The position numbers and the translations under genes are program-made. 49,184 nucleotides of DNA from a bacterium (GTDB lineage Bacteria > Vulcanimicrobiota > Xenobia > Xenobiales > JADMJV01): positions 240,606 through 289,789 of the forward strand of contig JADMJV010000068.1 in assembly GCA_018780265.1 (NCBI GenBank). Direction: 5' to 3'. Of the stretch, positions 8,653-16,797 are shown piece after piece (the stretch's first letter is position 1; every line of letters starts with the position of its first letter). Below the pieces are notes generated by a model that saw only the letters and a list, made by a program, of their open reading frames with translations, had not been told where the DNA came from and did not search any database.

Positions 8653-8913
8653 ATGGCAAGCACACTTATGAACTCCAGCAAGCCCCGAGACACTCGGGCC
8701 CGCAATCGAGAGCTGCAGCAATTGACCGCTCAAATGAATCAAGGCGTCAGCCCGTCGGGCATGCGTCCCGGTGGTTCGGCAGCGTCTGGAATGCTGGCGG
8801 TGGGGCAGGTGGGCGGCACTCAGGCCTCCCTGATAGCGGCCGTTCTCAACTTGCAACCGGTGCTCACCCCCCGGGTCAATCTTTACGTGGGCTGCGCCGC
8901 CGAGCTTCGTTAA
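8653..8913 (+). CDS. Small protein of unknown function
   Basis: 86 residues from the ATG at 8653, preceded by AGGGAGAG at a slightly long spacing. The product is rich in Gly, Ser, Ala and Gln, with no transmembrane segment or family motif I recognise. It lies 86 bp upstream of the P5C dehydrogenase gene on the same strand and might be co-transcribed. The leader before it (8371-8652) has a possible -10 (TATAGT near 8582) but no clear -35. A chance open frame in GC-rich DNA remains possible. Confidence 0.4.
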   Translation: MASTLMNSSKPRDTRARNRELQQLTAQMNQGVSPSGMRPGGSAASGMLAVGQVGGTQASLIAAVLNLQPVLTPRVNLYVGCAAELR

Positions 8914-8999
8914 GCTCAACACTCCAGAGCGTCTCTGCGGGCAGGGTATGGCGCAGTCAATCGCGCAGCAAACCGCCACAGATTTGTTCTGGAGGAACC

Positions 9000-10637
9000 A
9001 TGTCAAACGCAGTCTTTCAAGTGCCCACTCCCATCAACGAGCCCGTCCGCGGCTATGCGCCGGGCAGTGCCGAGCGCGAATCTCTGCAGCAGCGACTCAA
9101 AACGATGAGCTCCGAACAGGTGGAATTGCCTTTGGTCATTGGTGGCAAGCGCATCTGCACTGGCGATATGGGCACCATGGTGATGCCTCACGATCATCAG
9201 CATCGCCTGGGCACCTACCACAAAGCCAGGGGCGAACACGTGGAGCAGGCTGTCGAAGCAGCCCGGCGGGCCCAGCCCGAATGGGCCTCCATGCCCTGGG
9301 AAGAGCGAGTGGCCGTATTTTTGCGCGCGCAAGAATTGCTCACCGGACCTTACCGAGACATCCTCAACGGCGCCACCATGCTGGGCCAGAGCAAAACCTG
9401 TCACCAGGCCGAAATCGACTCGGCCTGCGAGCTCATAGACTTCTGGCGCTTCAACTGCAGCTTTGTAGAGCAGGTTTACCGGGAACAGCCCGTCAGCTCT
9501 CCCGGGGTCTGGAATCGCCTGGAGCATCGCCCTCTGGAAGGCTATGTCTTCGCCGTCACGCCTTTCAACTTCACCGCAATCGCCGGCAACTTGCCCACCG
9601 CCCCGGCCATGCTGGGCAACGTCGTGCTCTGGAAGCCGGCCTCCAGCGCCCTGTACTCGGCCTACTACATCATGGAGATCCTGGAAAAGTCCGGTCTGCC
9701 ACCGGGCGTCATCAACCTGGTGGCCGGATCGGGCGGAGCGGTGGGCAACCCGGCGGTGGCCAATGCGCACCTGGCCGGCCTGCATTTCACCGGTTCGACC
9801 GACGTGTTCAACGGCATGTGGTCTTCGATCGGCCAGAATATTGCGCGCTACAAAACCTATCCCCGCATCGTAGGCGAAACCGGTGGCAAGGACTTCGTCT
9901 TGGCTCATCCCTCGGCCGATGTCGATTCGTTGGTGGTAGCACTCTTACGGGGCTCCTTTGAGTATCAGGGGCAAAAGTGCTCGGCCGCTTCGCGTGCCTA
10001 CATCCCCAGCAACCTCTGGCCACAGGTCAGAGAGCGGCTGGTGGGCCTGCTGACCACCGTCAAGATGGGCCACGTCTCCGATTTTAGCAACTACATGGGA
10101 GCCGTCATTGACGCCGCCGCCTTCCAGCGCATTCAGGGCTACATCGACCTGGCCAAAGAGAGTGCCAGCTACGAACTGGTTTCGGGTGGCGGCTACGACG
10201 ATAGCACCGGCTACTTTGTCCAACCCACCGTCTTCCAGTCCAACGACCCTCGCTCCAAATTGATGCGCGAGGAGATCTTTGGACCGGTGCTGACGGTTTA
10301 CGTCTACCCCGAGAACGACTTTGAAGGCACGCTCGAACTGGTCGATAGCGGCACAGCCTACGCCCTCACCGGAGCTATTTTCGCGACCGAGCGCAAGGCC
10401 GTGCTTCGGGCCACTCGCCGTCTGGTCAATGCGGCTGGCAACTTCTATATCAATGACAAGCCTACCGGCGCGGTGGTAGGCCAACAGCCCTTTGGCGGGG
10501 CGCGCGCCTCGGGCACCAACGACAAGGCGGGCAGCGTTCTCAACCTGTTGCGCTGGGTGAGTCCCCGATCGATCAAGGAGACTTTTGTGCCGCCAACCGA
10601 CTACCGTTACCCCTTCTTAGGGCTCGTCCCGGAATAA
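9000..10637 (+). CDS. pruA: L-glutamate gamma-semialdehyde (1-pyrroline-5-carboxylate) dehydrogenase
   Basis: 545 residues; ATG at 9000 follows GGAGGAACC directly. It oxidises glutamate semialdehyde to glutamate with NAD, the second step of proline catabolism. Visible residues of the aldehyde dehydrogenase fold: Asn189 (TPFNF), the catalytic base Glu293 (VGETGGKDF) and the nucleophile Cys327 (YQGQKCSAASR). The length and the GQKCSA and GGARASGTNDKAG segments match the ALDH4-type stand-alone enzyme of about 540 residues, not the proteobacterial PutA fusion. No proline dehydrogenase gene lies nearby, so proline oxidation must be encoded elsewhere. The upstream 86-residue frame may be in the same transcript. 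Confidence 0.92.
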   Translation: MSNAVFQVPTPINEPVRGYAPGSAERESLQQRLKTMSSEQVELPLVIGGKRICTGDMGTMVMPHDHQHRLGTYHKARGEHVEQAVEAARRAQPEWASMPWEERVAVFLRAQELLTGPYRDILNGATMLGQSKTCHQAEIDSACELIDFWRFNCSFVEQVYREQPVSSPGVWNRLEHRPLEGYVFAVTPFNFTAIAGNLPTAPAMLGNVVLWKPASSALYSAYYIMEILEKSGLPPGVINLVAGSGGAVGNPAVANAHLAGLHFTGSTDVFNGMWSSIGQNIARYKTYPRIVGETGGKDFVLAHPSADVDSLVVALLRGSFEYQGQKCSAASRAYIPSNLWPQVRERLVGLLTTVKMGHVSDFSNYMGAVIDAAAFQRIQGYIDLAKESASYELVSGGGYDDSTGYFVQPTVFQSNDPRSKLMREEIFGPVLTVYVYPENDFEGTLELVDSGTAYALTGAIFATERKAVLRATRRLVNAAGNFYINDKPTGAVVGQQPFGGARASGTNDKAGSVLNLLRWVSPRSIKETFVPPTDYRYPFLGLVPE

Positions 10638-10787
10638 GTTGGTCACTCTGGTTGTCGAGGCGCCCCTCCAGCAAGGAGCGGCGAGGGCGAATATCGGGTC
10701 ATATTTAACCGAGGCGTGACGCTGCTGGCGGGGATGGATCGACGGCCCGAGTGTCTATGTTATTTTGGGACGGGCCCTTAGGATAGC

Positions 10788-11777
10788 TCAAGGATGGGGC
10801 AGCATCTGAAAAGCTAACCAGACCAGCAGGCCCAGAACCCCGATCGTCAGGCCTGCCAAAGCCGCCCAATGCCGGTTTTGACGGGCCCGACCAACACCTC
10901 TGGTTCTTTTCGGTGCGCGCCTTTGCTCCACGGATAGAATGATTTTGGCCAGGGCTTCCTGCACATAGACGATGGATTCGCAGCGATGGTTTTTACGCAC
11001 CGCCAGCATGGTCACAATCAGGTCTTCCAGGGAGGGGGGAATATTGCTGTTCCAACGCCGCGGCGATGGCACAGGTTTGTTCCCGGAGGCAAGTTCGGCA
11101 GCTCGTGGTGGCACCTGCAAGGTCAACAGGTGAAACAAGGTGGCGCCCAGCGAGTAGATGTCACTTCGCGGATCGGTGCCACCGGAGCATTGTTCCAGCG
11201 GGCAGTAGTCGGCCGATCCCATCCCCCGGATAAAGGTGGCCGTGACGCTGCCGTCGGTGTAGCTGCGGGCGATTCCAAAGTCGATCAAACGCAGCTTACG
11301 GCTACTATCTAGCAGGATATTGCTGGGTTTCATGTCGCGAAACAAAATGGGTGGGTCCTGCCCGTGCAGATACGCCAATACATCGGCCAACTGAACGGCC
11401 CACTCCAATACTTGAGAAACGTTGAACGGTTCGCTCTGTTCTTTAAGCAGGTCAGCCAGAGACTTGCCCTGGATATAGTCCATAATGAGGTAGTAGCGCC
11501 CGTTTTCGAAAAAGAAATCGCTAACTTTGACCAGATTAGGATGATCTAACTCGTAAAGAAATCGCGCTTCCTGATGAAATTGCTCTACGGCCTGACGCTG
11601 GCTTTTGGCGTCCGCGGTCTGAACGCGCATCTCTTTCAGGGCCACCGGCTGGCCGTTGTGGGCCAGATCGCGAGCCAAATAGACCGCTCCCATGCCGCCC
11701 TGGCCCAAGACAAACTCGACGTTGTACCGGTTGGCCAGTTGCGTCCCGGCTTCCAGAACTTGCTGACTGGCGTTCAC
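10788..11777 (-). CDS. Membrane-anchored PknB-like serine/threonine protein kinase
   Basis: 329 residues with a GTG start at 11775-11777 (weak ribosome-binding site). Kinase motifs are complete: Gly-rich loop GQGGMGAVY (25-33), Lys48 in VALKEM, the catalytic loop RDMKPSN (Asp148, Asn153; the usual HRD is FRD), DFG at 166-168, and SADYCPLEQ in place of the APE segment. A hydrophobic helix near the C-terminus (about 304-326) leaves only a few residues outside, so it has an anchor but no extracellular sensor domain. Replacement of His in HRD by Phe is common in bacterial kinases and need not abolish activity. Substrates are unknown; no phosphatase or FHA gene adjoins it. Confidence 0.9.
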   Translation of the reverse strand: MNASQQVLEAGTQLANRYNVEFVLGQGGMGAVYLARDLAHNGQPVALKEMRVQTADAKSQRQAVEQFHQEARFLYELDHPNLVKVSDFFFENGRYYLIMDYIQGKSLADLLKEQSEPFNVSQVLEWAVQLADVLAYLHGQDPPILFRDMKPSNILLDSSRKLRLIDFGIARSYTDGSVTATFIRGMGSADYCPLEQCSGGTDPRSDIYSLGATLFHLLTLQVPPRAAELASGNKPVPSPRRWNSNIPPSLEDLIVTMLAVRKNHRCESIVYVQEALAKIILSVEQRRAPKRTRGVGRARQNRHWAALAGLTIGVLGLLVWLAFQMLPHP

Positions 11778-11835
11778 CCTTGACAGGGTTCGACGAAGGC
11801 GCCGACTGACCTACCCAACCAGGGCTTGGCGCAAT

Positions 11836-12420
11836 TTATCCTCGGGAGCGTTGACCTGCCGGCAAGTCAATGGGGAGAATGTTTCCCCATGTGGTCAGAA
11901 ACTCTACCAGCTCGGGTGGGCTGATTCGCTGGCGGGCAGTTTGCTCAGGTCTGGTTCCGAAAAAGGCCCCCTGGCAGGCACCCAGCCGCAGTTGGCCAGG
12001 GTAGCGTCGGGAGTTGTAGTGCATTACGGGAAAGCCGATGGCGGCGGCCCCGATCTCCTCGTACATCATGCCTTGGAAGAGTATTTTGCCCTTCAGGCTG
12101 AGCGTGAAGACATCCGCCTGTTGGCGGCTCAAGGCCACTGACTCGAAGCGCTCTTTGGCCGAAGCAGTGAGCTGGAAAATCCAGCGCGAGGTCGGCTGGG
12201 GGTCGGACCGGACAGATTCGATGTCGGACTCGCACAACTCCAGCACGGGCAGGGCAGGCGCTTGGGCCTCAAGTTCTTGGTAGCGTTGGAGAAAAGGATC
12301 ATAGTCGTAGCAAACTCCAATGCCGAGTTTGCGGAATTCCAGGCGCAAGGATGCCTCTTTCTCAGGTAGGGCTGGCCGGATCAGGGCCAGTCCCAGCAGC
12401 AGTATCAGCCAGCGATTCAT
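11836..12420 (-). CDS. Exported protein of unknown function
   Basis: 194 residues; the ATG at 12418-12420 opens a clear signal peptide (MNRWLILLLGLALIRPALP). The mature part is about 175 residues with three cysteines and no domain I recognise. Its end lies 58 bp from the kinase start on the same strand, so the two may be co-transcribed and a partner role is possible. A MITE-like element begins 18 bp upstream of its start and may have displaced or supplied its promoter. Confidence 0.65.
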   Translation of the reverse strand: MNRWLILLLGLALIRPALPEKEASLRLEFRKLGIGVCYDYDPFLQRYQELEAQAPALPVLELCESDIESVRSDPQPTSRWIFQLTASAKERFESVALSRQQADVFTLSLKGKILFQGMMYEEIGAAAIGFPVMHYNSRRYPGQLRLGACQGAFFGTRPEQTARQRISPPELVEFLTTWGNILPIDLPAGQRSRG

Positions 12421-12438
12421 GGTTGGTTTTGGGCCTTA

Positions 12439-12601
12439 GTGTTCCCCCGACGCAAATTCCCTCAATATTTTTGGACGCCGATCCATCCCGCCTGACTGTG
12501 TCGCGGCTCCTTGCTGTATAACCCGATACACCGCGTCGCCACTCCTTGTCAGGCGGGCGCCTCGACGCCCAAAAACGTAAGAGAATTACGTCGGGGGACA
12601 C
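12439..12601. mobile_element. MITE-like element: 163-bp imperfect palindrome with TTA target duplication
   Basis: The termini are GTGTTCCCCCGACG (left) and CGTCGGGGGACAC (right), nearly perfect inverted copies. Inversion continues inwards through TTTTTGGACG/CGCCCAAAAA and CCCGCCTGAC/GTCAGGCGGG to a central TGTAT-AACCCG-ATACA hairpin. The element is flanked on both sides by TTA (12436-12438 and 12602-12604), a probable 3-bp target-site duplication. It encodes nothing, which fits a non-autonomous foldback element mobilised by a transposase elsewhere. I did not see a second copy in the window. The transposase family cannot be named from this alone. Confidence 0.7.
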
Positions 12602-12822
12602 TTAGCCAATAAGCTGGTGCCCCCTGGTGGATGTTCTCCAGAATAGCAGAGTTTTCCCCGTAGGCTCGGACGAATTGGGGATGCTAACATATATGCTAGC
12701 ATCCGCTAACACCTGTGCTGGCATTCCGGGCCCGCCCCACGCCGGCGGCCAACTGCCCGAGTGTTTACATTCTCACAACCATGGTCGAGCCTGACCTGAG
12801 CATGATGGTGTGGAAGTAAATC
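12602..12822. other. Intergenic region with an operator-like inverted repeat
   Basis: Together with the MITE this makes a gene-free gap of about 400 bp. It contains the perfect 8-bp inverted repeat GGATGCTA (12679-12686) and TAGCATCC (12697-12704), embedded in three similar words (TGCTAACA, TGCTAGCA, CGCTAACA) about 10-13 bp apart. It lies 120 bp upstream of the next plus-strand gene and could be a regulator-binding site or an RNA hairpin. No T-tract follows. Confidence 0.45.
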
Positions 12823-13524
12823 ATGCGTATTCAACAAACCCCCAACCCCCAACTCCCGCGTAGCACCAAACCTGCGGCGAAATCGCCTCAGGACAATCAG
12901 CACGTGGCCGAGTGGTTGGAAATCAACAAGGATCAGATCCCGGAAGGCCGCAACCTGATTGTAGACACCGGTGATGGGCATCGCTATGTGGTGGGCGGCA
13001 CCAAGATCAGCCCCGCAAATCAGGGGTTCAGTGCCGTTCAGCAGTTTCTCACGGCCGGCGTGCAGGAAGTCCAGGCCGCCATTCAGGCCGGGCCGAGTCT
13101 GGCCCTGACGGCCGCCACCGAAGTGGTCAAGCCTATGGTCATGAATAACGCTCCTTATGAAGTGGCGGCCAACATCGACCAGTGGTACCAACCGGGCCTG
13201 ATGGGCGTTTCGGTGGGCCTCAGTGTGATTAAGTTTGTCAAAACCTACGATGCCCACAAAACTCGCAAGGCCAAGGGTCGACCCGACAGCTTCATGCAAA
13301 CGGTGGGGCTGTGGGCCAATGGTGCTCATATGGCCACCACTGCGGCCGGACTGGCAGGGGTTGTAGGCGCTGCTCTGGTCCCGTCGCTGCGCGGCATCGG
13401 CACGACCGCACAGGGCGTGGCCCTGGCTGGCAACGTGGTGGCCTTTGGCATCAACTGGCTGGAATACTTCAGCAGTCGCAGCCAGACTTTGATGCCCCTG
13501 GACGACGTTAGAAAACCACAATAA
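12823..13524 (+). CDS. Protein of unknown function with C-terminal hydrophobic segments
   Basis: 233 residues; ATG at 12823 after GGAAG. The first 30 residues are disordered and rich in Pro, Gln and Ser. The middle (VDTGDGHRYVVGGTKI) looks like a small beta unit. The C-terminal half holds two to three hydrophobic, Gly/Ala-rich stretches (about 125-140 and 165-215) that may span or associate with the membrane. No family is recognised. The next gene follows after 65 bp on the same strand, and both begin with a Pro/Gln-rich leader. Confidence 0.6.
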   Translation: MRIQQTPNPQLPRSTKPAAKSPQDNQHVAEWLEINKDQIPEGRNLIVDTGDGHRYVVGGTKISPANQGFSAVQQFLTAGVQEVQAAIQAGPSLALTAATEVVKPMVMNNAPYEVAANIDQWYQPGLMGVSVGLSVIKFVKTYDAHKTRKAKGRPDSFMQTVGLWANGAHMATTAAGLAGVVGAALVPSLRGIGTTAQGVALAGNVVAFGINWLEYFSSRSQTLMPLDDVRKPQ

Positions 13525-13527
13525 CTG

Positions 13528-13557
13528 TTGCAAAATTGTTGCCATCCCGAATATGCT
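13528..13557 (+). promoter_or_regulatory. Candidate sigma70-type promoter for the 367-residue protein
   Basis: TTGCAA (13528-13533), an 18-bp spacer and TATGCT (13552-13557), four of six matches at each box, lying 32 bp upstream of the GTG start. It would let this gene be expressed independently of the gene before it. Confidence 0.35.
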
Positions 13558-13589
13558 GTAGGCCACCTGGCTGAGGAGGATCTACACCC

Positions 13590-14693
13590 GTGGCATTTCA
13601 AGTCAATTCCAACACTCCGTCTTATTCCCAAGTAGGCGCAAGGCCCACTCCGCCGACGGGTGGTGCGAATGAGCAGCAACCGGCTCAGCCCCAGGATAGG
13701 GTAAACCTCCAGGGCACGCCTCCGCCTTCGGATCCCCTCAAAAAGACTTTGAGCAACGGACTGCAGTTGAAATATCTGCAGCAAAACGGTCAGACCACCG
13801 GCCTCTACGCCACCTTGCCGGGCGGTCCCGGTGGGTTGCTGGCAGCGCCGGTGCTGGTCAGTGTCTCTCTCTTACCCGGGCAAAATACGTTGGGCGGTCA
13901 GTTTCAGCAAGCCTCTGCCTACGAAGTGGGGGCCGACGGCAAGGCCGTTCGAGATGAACAGGGGCAGCCCAAAGCATTACCCACCACGGTGATGTCGGAT
14001 GGCCGGATCTATGTGCAAACCAAAGCTAACGACCCCAATGCCCCGCTGGTGATGCTCGACTGCGACGGCAGTTACGGCCTGTCCACGCCGGCGCGCCTCA
14101 AAGTGGAAGGAGACGCCCAGGGCGCCCAGGGCTACACCCGGGAGCAGTCCGAATTTGTCAAGCCCGACAACACCCGTGGCTTTCGTGTCAACGAGGAAGT
14201 GGGCGGCTTTGGCCAGGCCTCGCAAGGATCGGGATTGGCCGGCATGGCCAGCATGTTGACCATGGGTCTCGCCCCCAGTGGTCCGTCGGGGGGGCGCGAT
14301 GTTACCTACACCGAAGTTCAACAGACTGCCGGTGGCGCCCTGGAATCCCGAGATTTGCATTTTACGCAGGCACCCAACCAAAATTGGCCACAGTTTTCGG
14401 AGGGGTTTCAGTGGAAGTCGTTGATCGCCATGAATGCCCCTGATTCTCGCGAACGCAGCGTTGTTCAAGAAGGTCCTGGCCTCAAGCTCGAAGGAGGCTG
14501 GTCCGGCAAGCGCATGCTCAACTTGTTTACCGGCAAAGCGGGTCTTGGGGTGAATTCTTGGACCTACGGCAAGCAAGAAACCATTCGCTTTGTTCCGCTC
14601 TCGCGCCAGCAGGGACTGCCCCCTCAGGCGCCCAGCGCGCCTACCCCCCCGCCGATTCCGGCTACGCCCCCACCCCTGCCTACCGATTTCTAG
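13590..14693 (+). CDS. Protein of unknown function with Pro-rich ends
   Basis: 367 residues from the GTG at 13590; GAGGAGG lies about 11 nt upstream. The N-terminal 50 residues are Pro/Gln-rich and end in QDRVNLQG. A beta-rich central region contains SDGRIYVQTKAND and MLDCDGSYGL, and the C-terminus is a proline-rich tail (residues 343-367). There is no signal peptide, no clear membrane helix and no known family. It overlaps the end of the convergent 679-residue gene by 4 bp. Co-directional with the 233-residue protein upstream; function cannot be assigned. Confidence 0.6.
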   Translation: MAFQVNSNTPSYSQVGARPTPPTGGANEQQPAQPQDRVNLQGTPPPSDPLKKTLSNGLQLKYLQQNGQTTGLYATLPGGPGGLLAAPVLVSVSLLPGQNTLGGQFQQASAYEVGADGKAVRDEQGQPKALPTTVMSDGRIYVQTKANDPNAPLVMLDCDGSYGLSTPARLKVEGDAQGAQGYTREQSEFVKPDNTRGFRVNEEVGGFGQASQGSGLAGMASMLTMGLAPSGPSGGRDVTYTEVQQTAGGALESRDLHFTQAPNQNWPQFSEGFQWKSLIAMNAPDSRERSVVQEGPGLKLEGGWSGKRMLNLFTGKAGLGVNSWTYGKQETIRFVPLSRQQGLPPQAPSAPTPPPIPATPPPLPTDF

Positions 14694-16729
14694 CGATGCA
14701 TCTCACGTAGCAGGCTGAGCAGAGTTTTCACATCGCTGGGGCCCAGGCGCAGCCTCGACATTACGCGCATCACGCCGCGCATGTTACGTTCTTTCATCGT
14801 CTGCAGCAGCTCGGGCAGAGCTTCCTTGATGCTCTCGATGCGCTCCGCTCCTAACCGCTGCTGAAGTTCGGGAAAGCGCTTCAAGAGAAGGTCGGAGAAA
14901 AAAACTACCGGATCGTGGACGGCAGCCATCACGTCGCTGGTTCCGTCCTTGTCCATGTCCATCAAGTCGGCCAGCCAGGGGACCCGTTGATTGATTTCGT
15001 CGGCCAGGTGCGGATGTTGATTGAGGAGGGCCACGGCTTTTTCCAAATCGGCCTTCTTCTTGCTCTTCCAGGCCGTTTCCAGGGCCCCCACGATGCCGTC
15101 GAGTTGGCTTGACTTCAGGGCATTTTGGGCTACCTGGGCGGGCGTGATCTGGCCGCTCAGAATTTTGCTCAGATTGTCAGCCACATGGCCGACCTGGGGC
15201 AGGCGTTGGCTCCAGGGGTCTTCTGGCAAAAAGGGCAACAGGGCCGGATAACGTCCGCCGACCCAGCCGCGATTGAAGCCGGCTCCCTCCAACTCCGCGT
15301 AGATTTTTGTGGCTTCGGCCATATCTTTGTTGGAACAGGCTTTGCCCAGGCGGGTCAGGCGGTCGAGCAGTTGGTCACTATCGTTGAGACTGAATTTGGC
15401 CATGGGGGGGGCCACGGCGGCGCTGACAAGGGCTGCAGCGCTCAAAGCGCCAGCCGTAGGCAGGTGGGTATCGGAGCGGGTTTGCGCGCTTTCCTGGCGA
15501 CGCGCCGTCTCCAGATTCTTGCTCTCCGCGACCAACTCGCGGGTCCGCTGAACCTCGAAGGCCTGCCGATCTTTCTCGGTCTGAGCATTCTCCTGAGTTC
15601 TGACGGTATCCCAGGGCATCACGCGCAACTGACTCACCCCCAGATTGAGGTGATCTCCGTCGGTGTCCGGTCCGCACAACACTTCGCTGGCGACCACCAC
15701 GGGAGCGGTCTGGATCAATTCTTCTTTGGCTTCAACCTTGGGGGCCTGAGCCAGCACGGCCAACTTTACCGGGGGGGGGGCGGTAGCCGCGGGTTGGCTG
15801 GGCGGGGACGCAGGTTTATGAAAGACCCTGCCCAGCACGATATTCTTTTCGGTACTGTCCCAGTTGTCGCCATTGCCCAGACGACGCAGAAAACGGCGTG
15901 CTTCCAGGCTGGGACAGGAGAGAGTCTGGCTGACCAGTTGGGCGGCGGCCAAACACTTGCGCGTTTCCACCAACTCCAGTAGTTGTTCCCGTTGGGGCTT
16001 CAGTCTGTCCAACCAGAGGGGGTTGGGCAGGCCGGCCAGGGCTGCCACCACCTGAGGCCAATCTCGGGTTGCGATTTCCCAGGGGATGGGATTTCCATCA
16101 AAAACCAGTTCGTCGAGCCGATCCACCAGGCCCTTACAGTCATCGCGCGGGCAACCAGACACTTGCCGCACCCACATGACACAGGTGCGATAGTGGCCTC
16201 GGGCCAACCATTCGAGCAGCAGGTCGGGGTCAAATTGCTCGGGCGGAAAGAGCATCTCAAATTCGGGCGGGGGGGGAGCTTGGGGGGTAGGGCGTCGCGT
16301 CCAGAAATCTTGGGGTGGATTGGCGTAGAGCTTTTCCAACAACTGCCAGTGCTCACCCTGGGTGACCAGGGCCTGGGCGAACTGACGGGCTTGAGGCTGA
16401 GTCAGGGTGCCATCTGCGGTGAGCAGTCGCATGGCCTCCAGCCGGTTGCCTCGACGCAAGGTCCTCAGCAGAAGGGACCTTTGGGGCCGGAAATGGGCCA
16501 GCCAGCGCGGCTGGGGATCGCCCACCAACTGGGCCACCAGGTTTGGGTGAGTCACCACTACTTCCAACCCGTCTGGCAACCAGCGCACCAATTCTTGAGC
16601 TTCCCTTTGGGTGCATCGGGCCAGGCGACGAACCTCAGCCACACTTTGAGACGAATCCTGGTCCAACAACTGTTGTAGTTCGGGGGGTAAGTCGGTAGCG
16701 ATGGTCATGGTCGGCAGACTTCGGCCCAT
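14690..16729 (-). CDS. Protein with duplicated helical domains and an EF-hand-like loop, unknown function
   Basis: 679 residues from the ATG at 16727-16729 (16706-16708 is an alternative; neither has a strong ribosome-binding site). Residues 18-121 and about 168-284 are diverged copies of one unit: a helical hairpin ending EAQELVRWL or DDCKGLVDRL, then a segment PRWLAHFRPQR or PLWLDRLKPQR followed by a second hairpin ending in QARQFAQAL or EARRFLRRL. The hairpins resemble the C-terminal domain of ribosomal protein bL12 (A-K-x-x-V-E helix), which is inference. A Pro/Ala-rich linker follows. The C-terminal helical domain carries DMDKDGTSD (about 591-599), an EF-hand/dockerin-type calcium loop. 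Two poly-C tracts lie in the coding strand. Confidence 0.7.
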   Translation of the reverse strand: MGRSLPTMTIATDLPPELQQLLDQDSSQSVAEVRRLARCTQREAQELVRWLPDGLEVVVTHPNLVAQLVGDPQPRWLAHFRPQRSLLLRTLRRGNRLEAMRLLTADGTLTQPQARQFAQALVTQGEHWQLLEKLYANPPQDFWTRRPTPQAPPPPEFEMLFPPEQFDPDLLLEWLARGHYRTCVMWVRQVSGCPRDDCKGLVDRLDELVFDGNPIPWEIATRDWPQVVAALAGLPNPLWLDRLKPQREQLLELVETRKCLAAAQLVSQTLSCPSLEARRFLRRLGNGDNWDSTEKNIVLGRVFHKPASPPSQPAATAPPPVKLAVLAQAPKVEAKEELIQTAPVVVASEVLCGPDTDGDHLNLGVSQLRVMPWDTVRTQENAQTEKDRQAFEVQRTRELVAESKNLETARRQESAQTRSDTHLPTAGALSAAALVSAAVAPPMAKFSLNDSDQLLDRLTRLGKACSNKDMAEATKIYAELEGAGFNRGWVGGRYPALLPFLPEDPWSQRLPQVGHVADNLSKILSGQITPAQVAQNALKSSQLDGIVGALETAWKSKKKADLEKAVALLNQHPHLADEINQRVPWLADLMDMDKDGTSDVMAAVHDPVVFFSDLLLKRFPELQQRLGAERIESIKEALPELLQTMKERNMRGVMRVMSRLRLGPSDVKTLLSLLREMHR

Positions 16730-16797
16730 CGGGGGATTTGTCCCTTGCGTGGGTGGGTATAGGGTCCCTCCACTGTTGAGACAATTTTGGAGTTACT

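Noticed and set aside
9003..10484. Long minus-strand open frames within the pruA region
   Set aside because: They are complementary to a gene with complete aldehyde dehydrogenase motifs and have no recognisable features of their own.
12439..12601. Small minus-strand gene across 12362-12601
   Set aside because: It would be encoded by a near-perfect palindrome with a target duplication, and its translation is Arg-rich and featureless. The palindrome is better explained as a MITE-like element.
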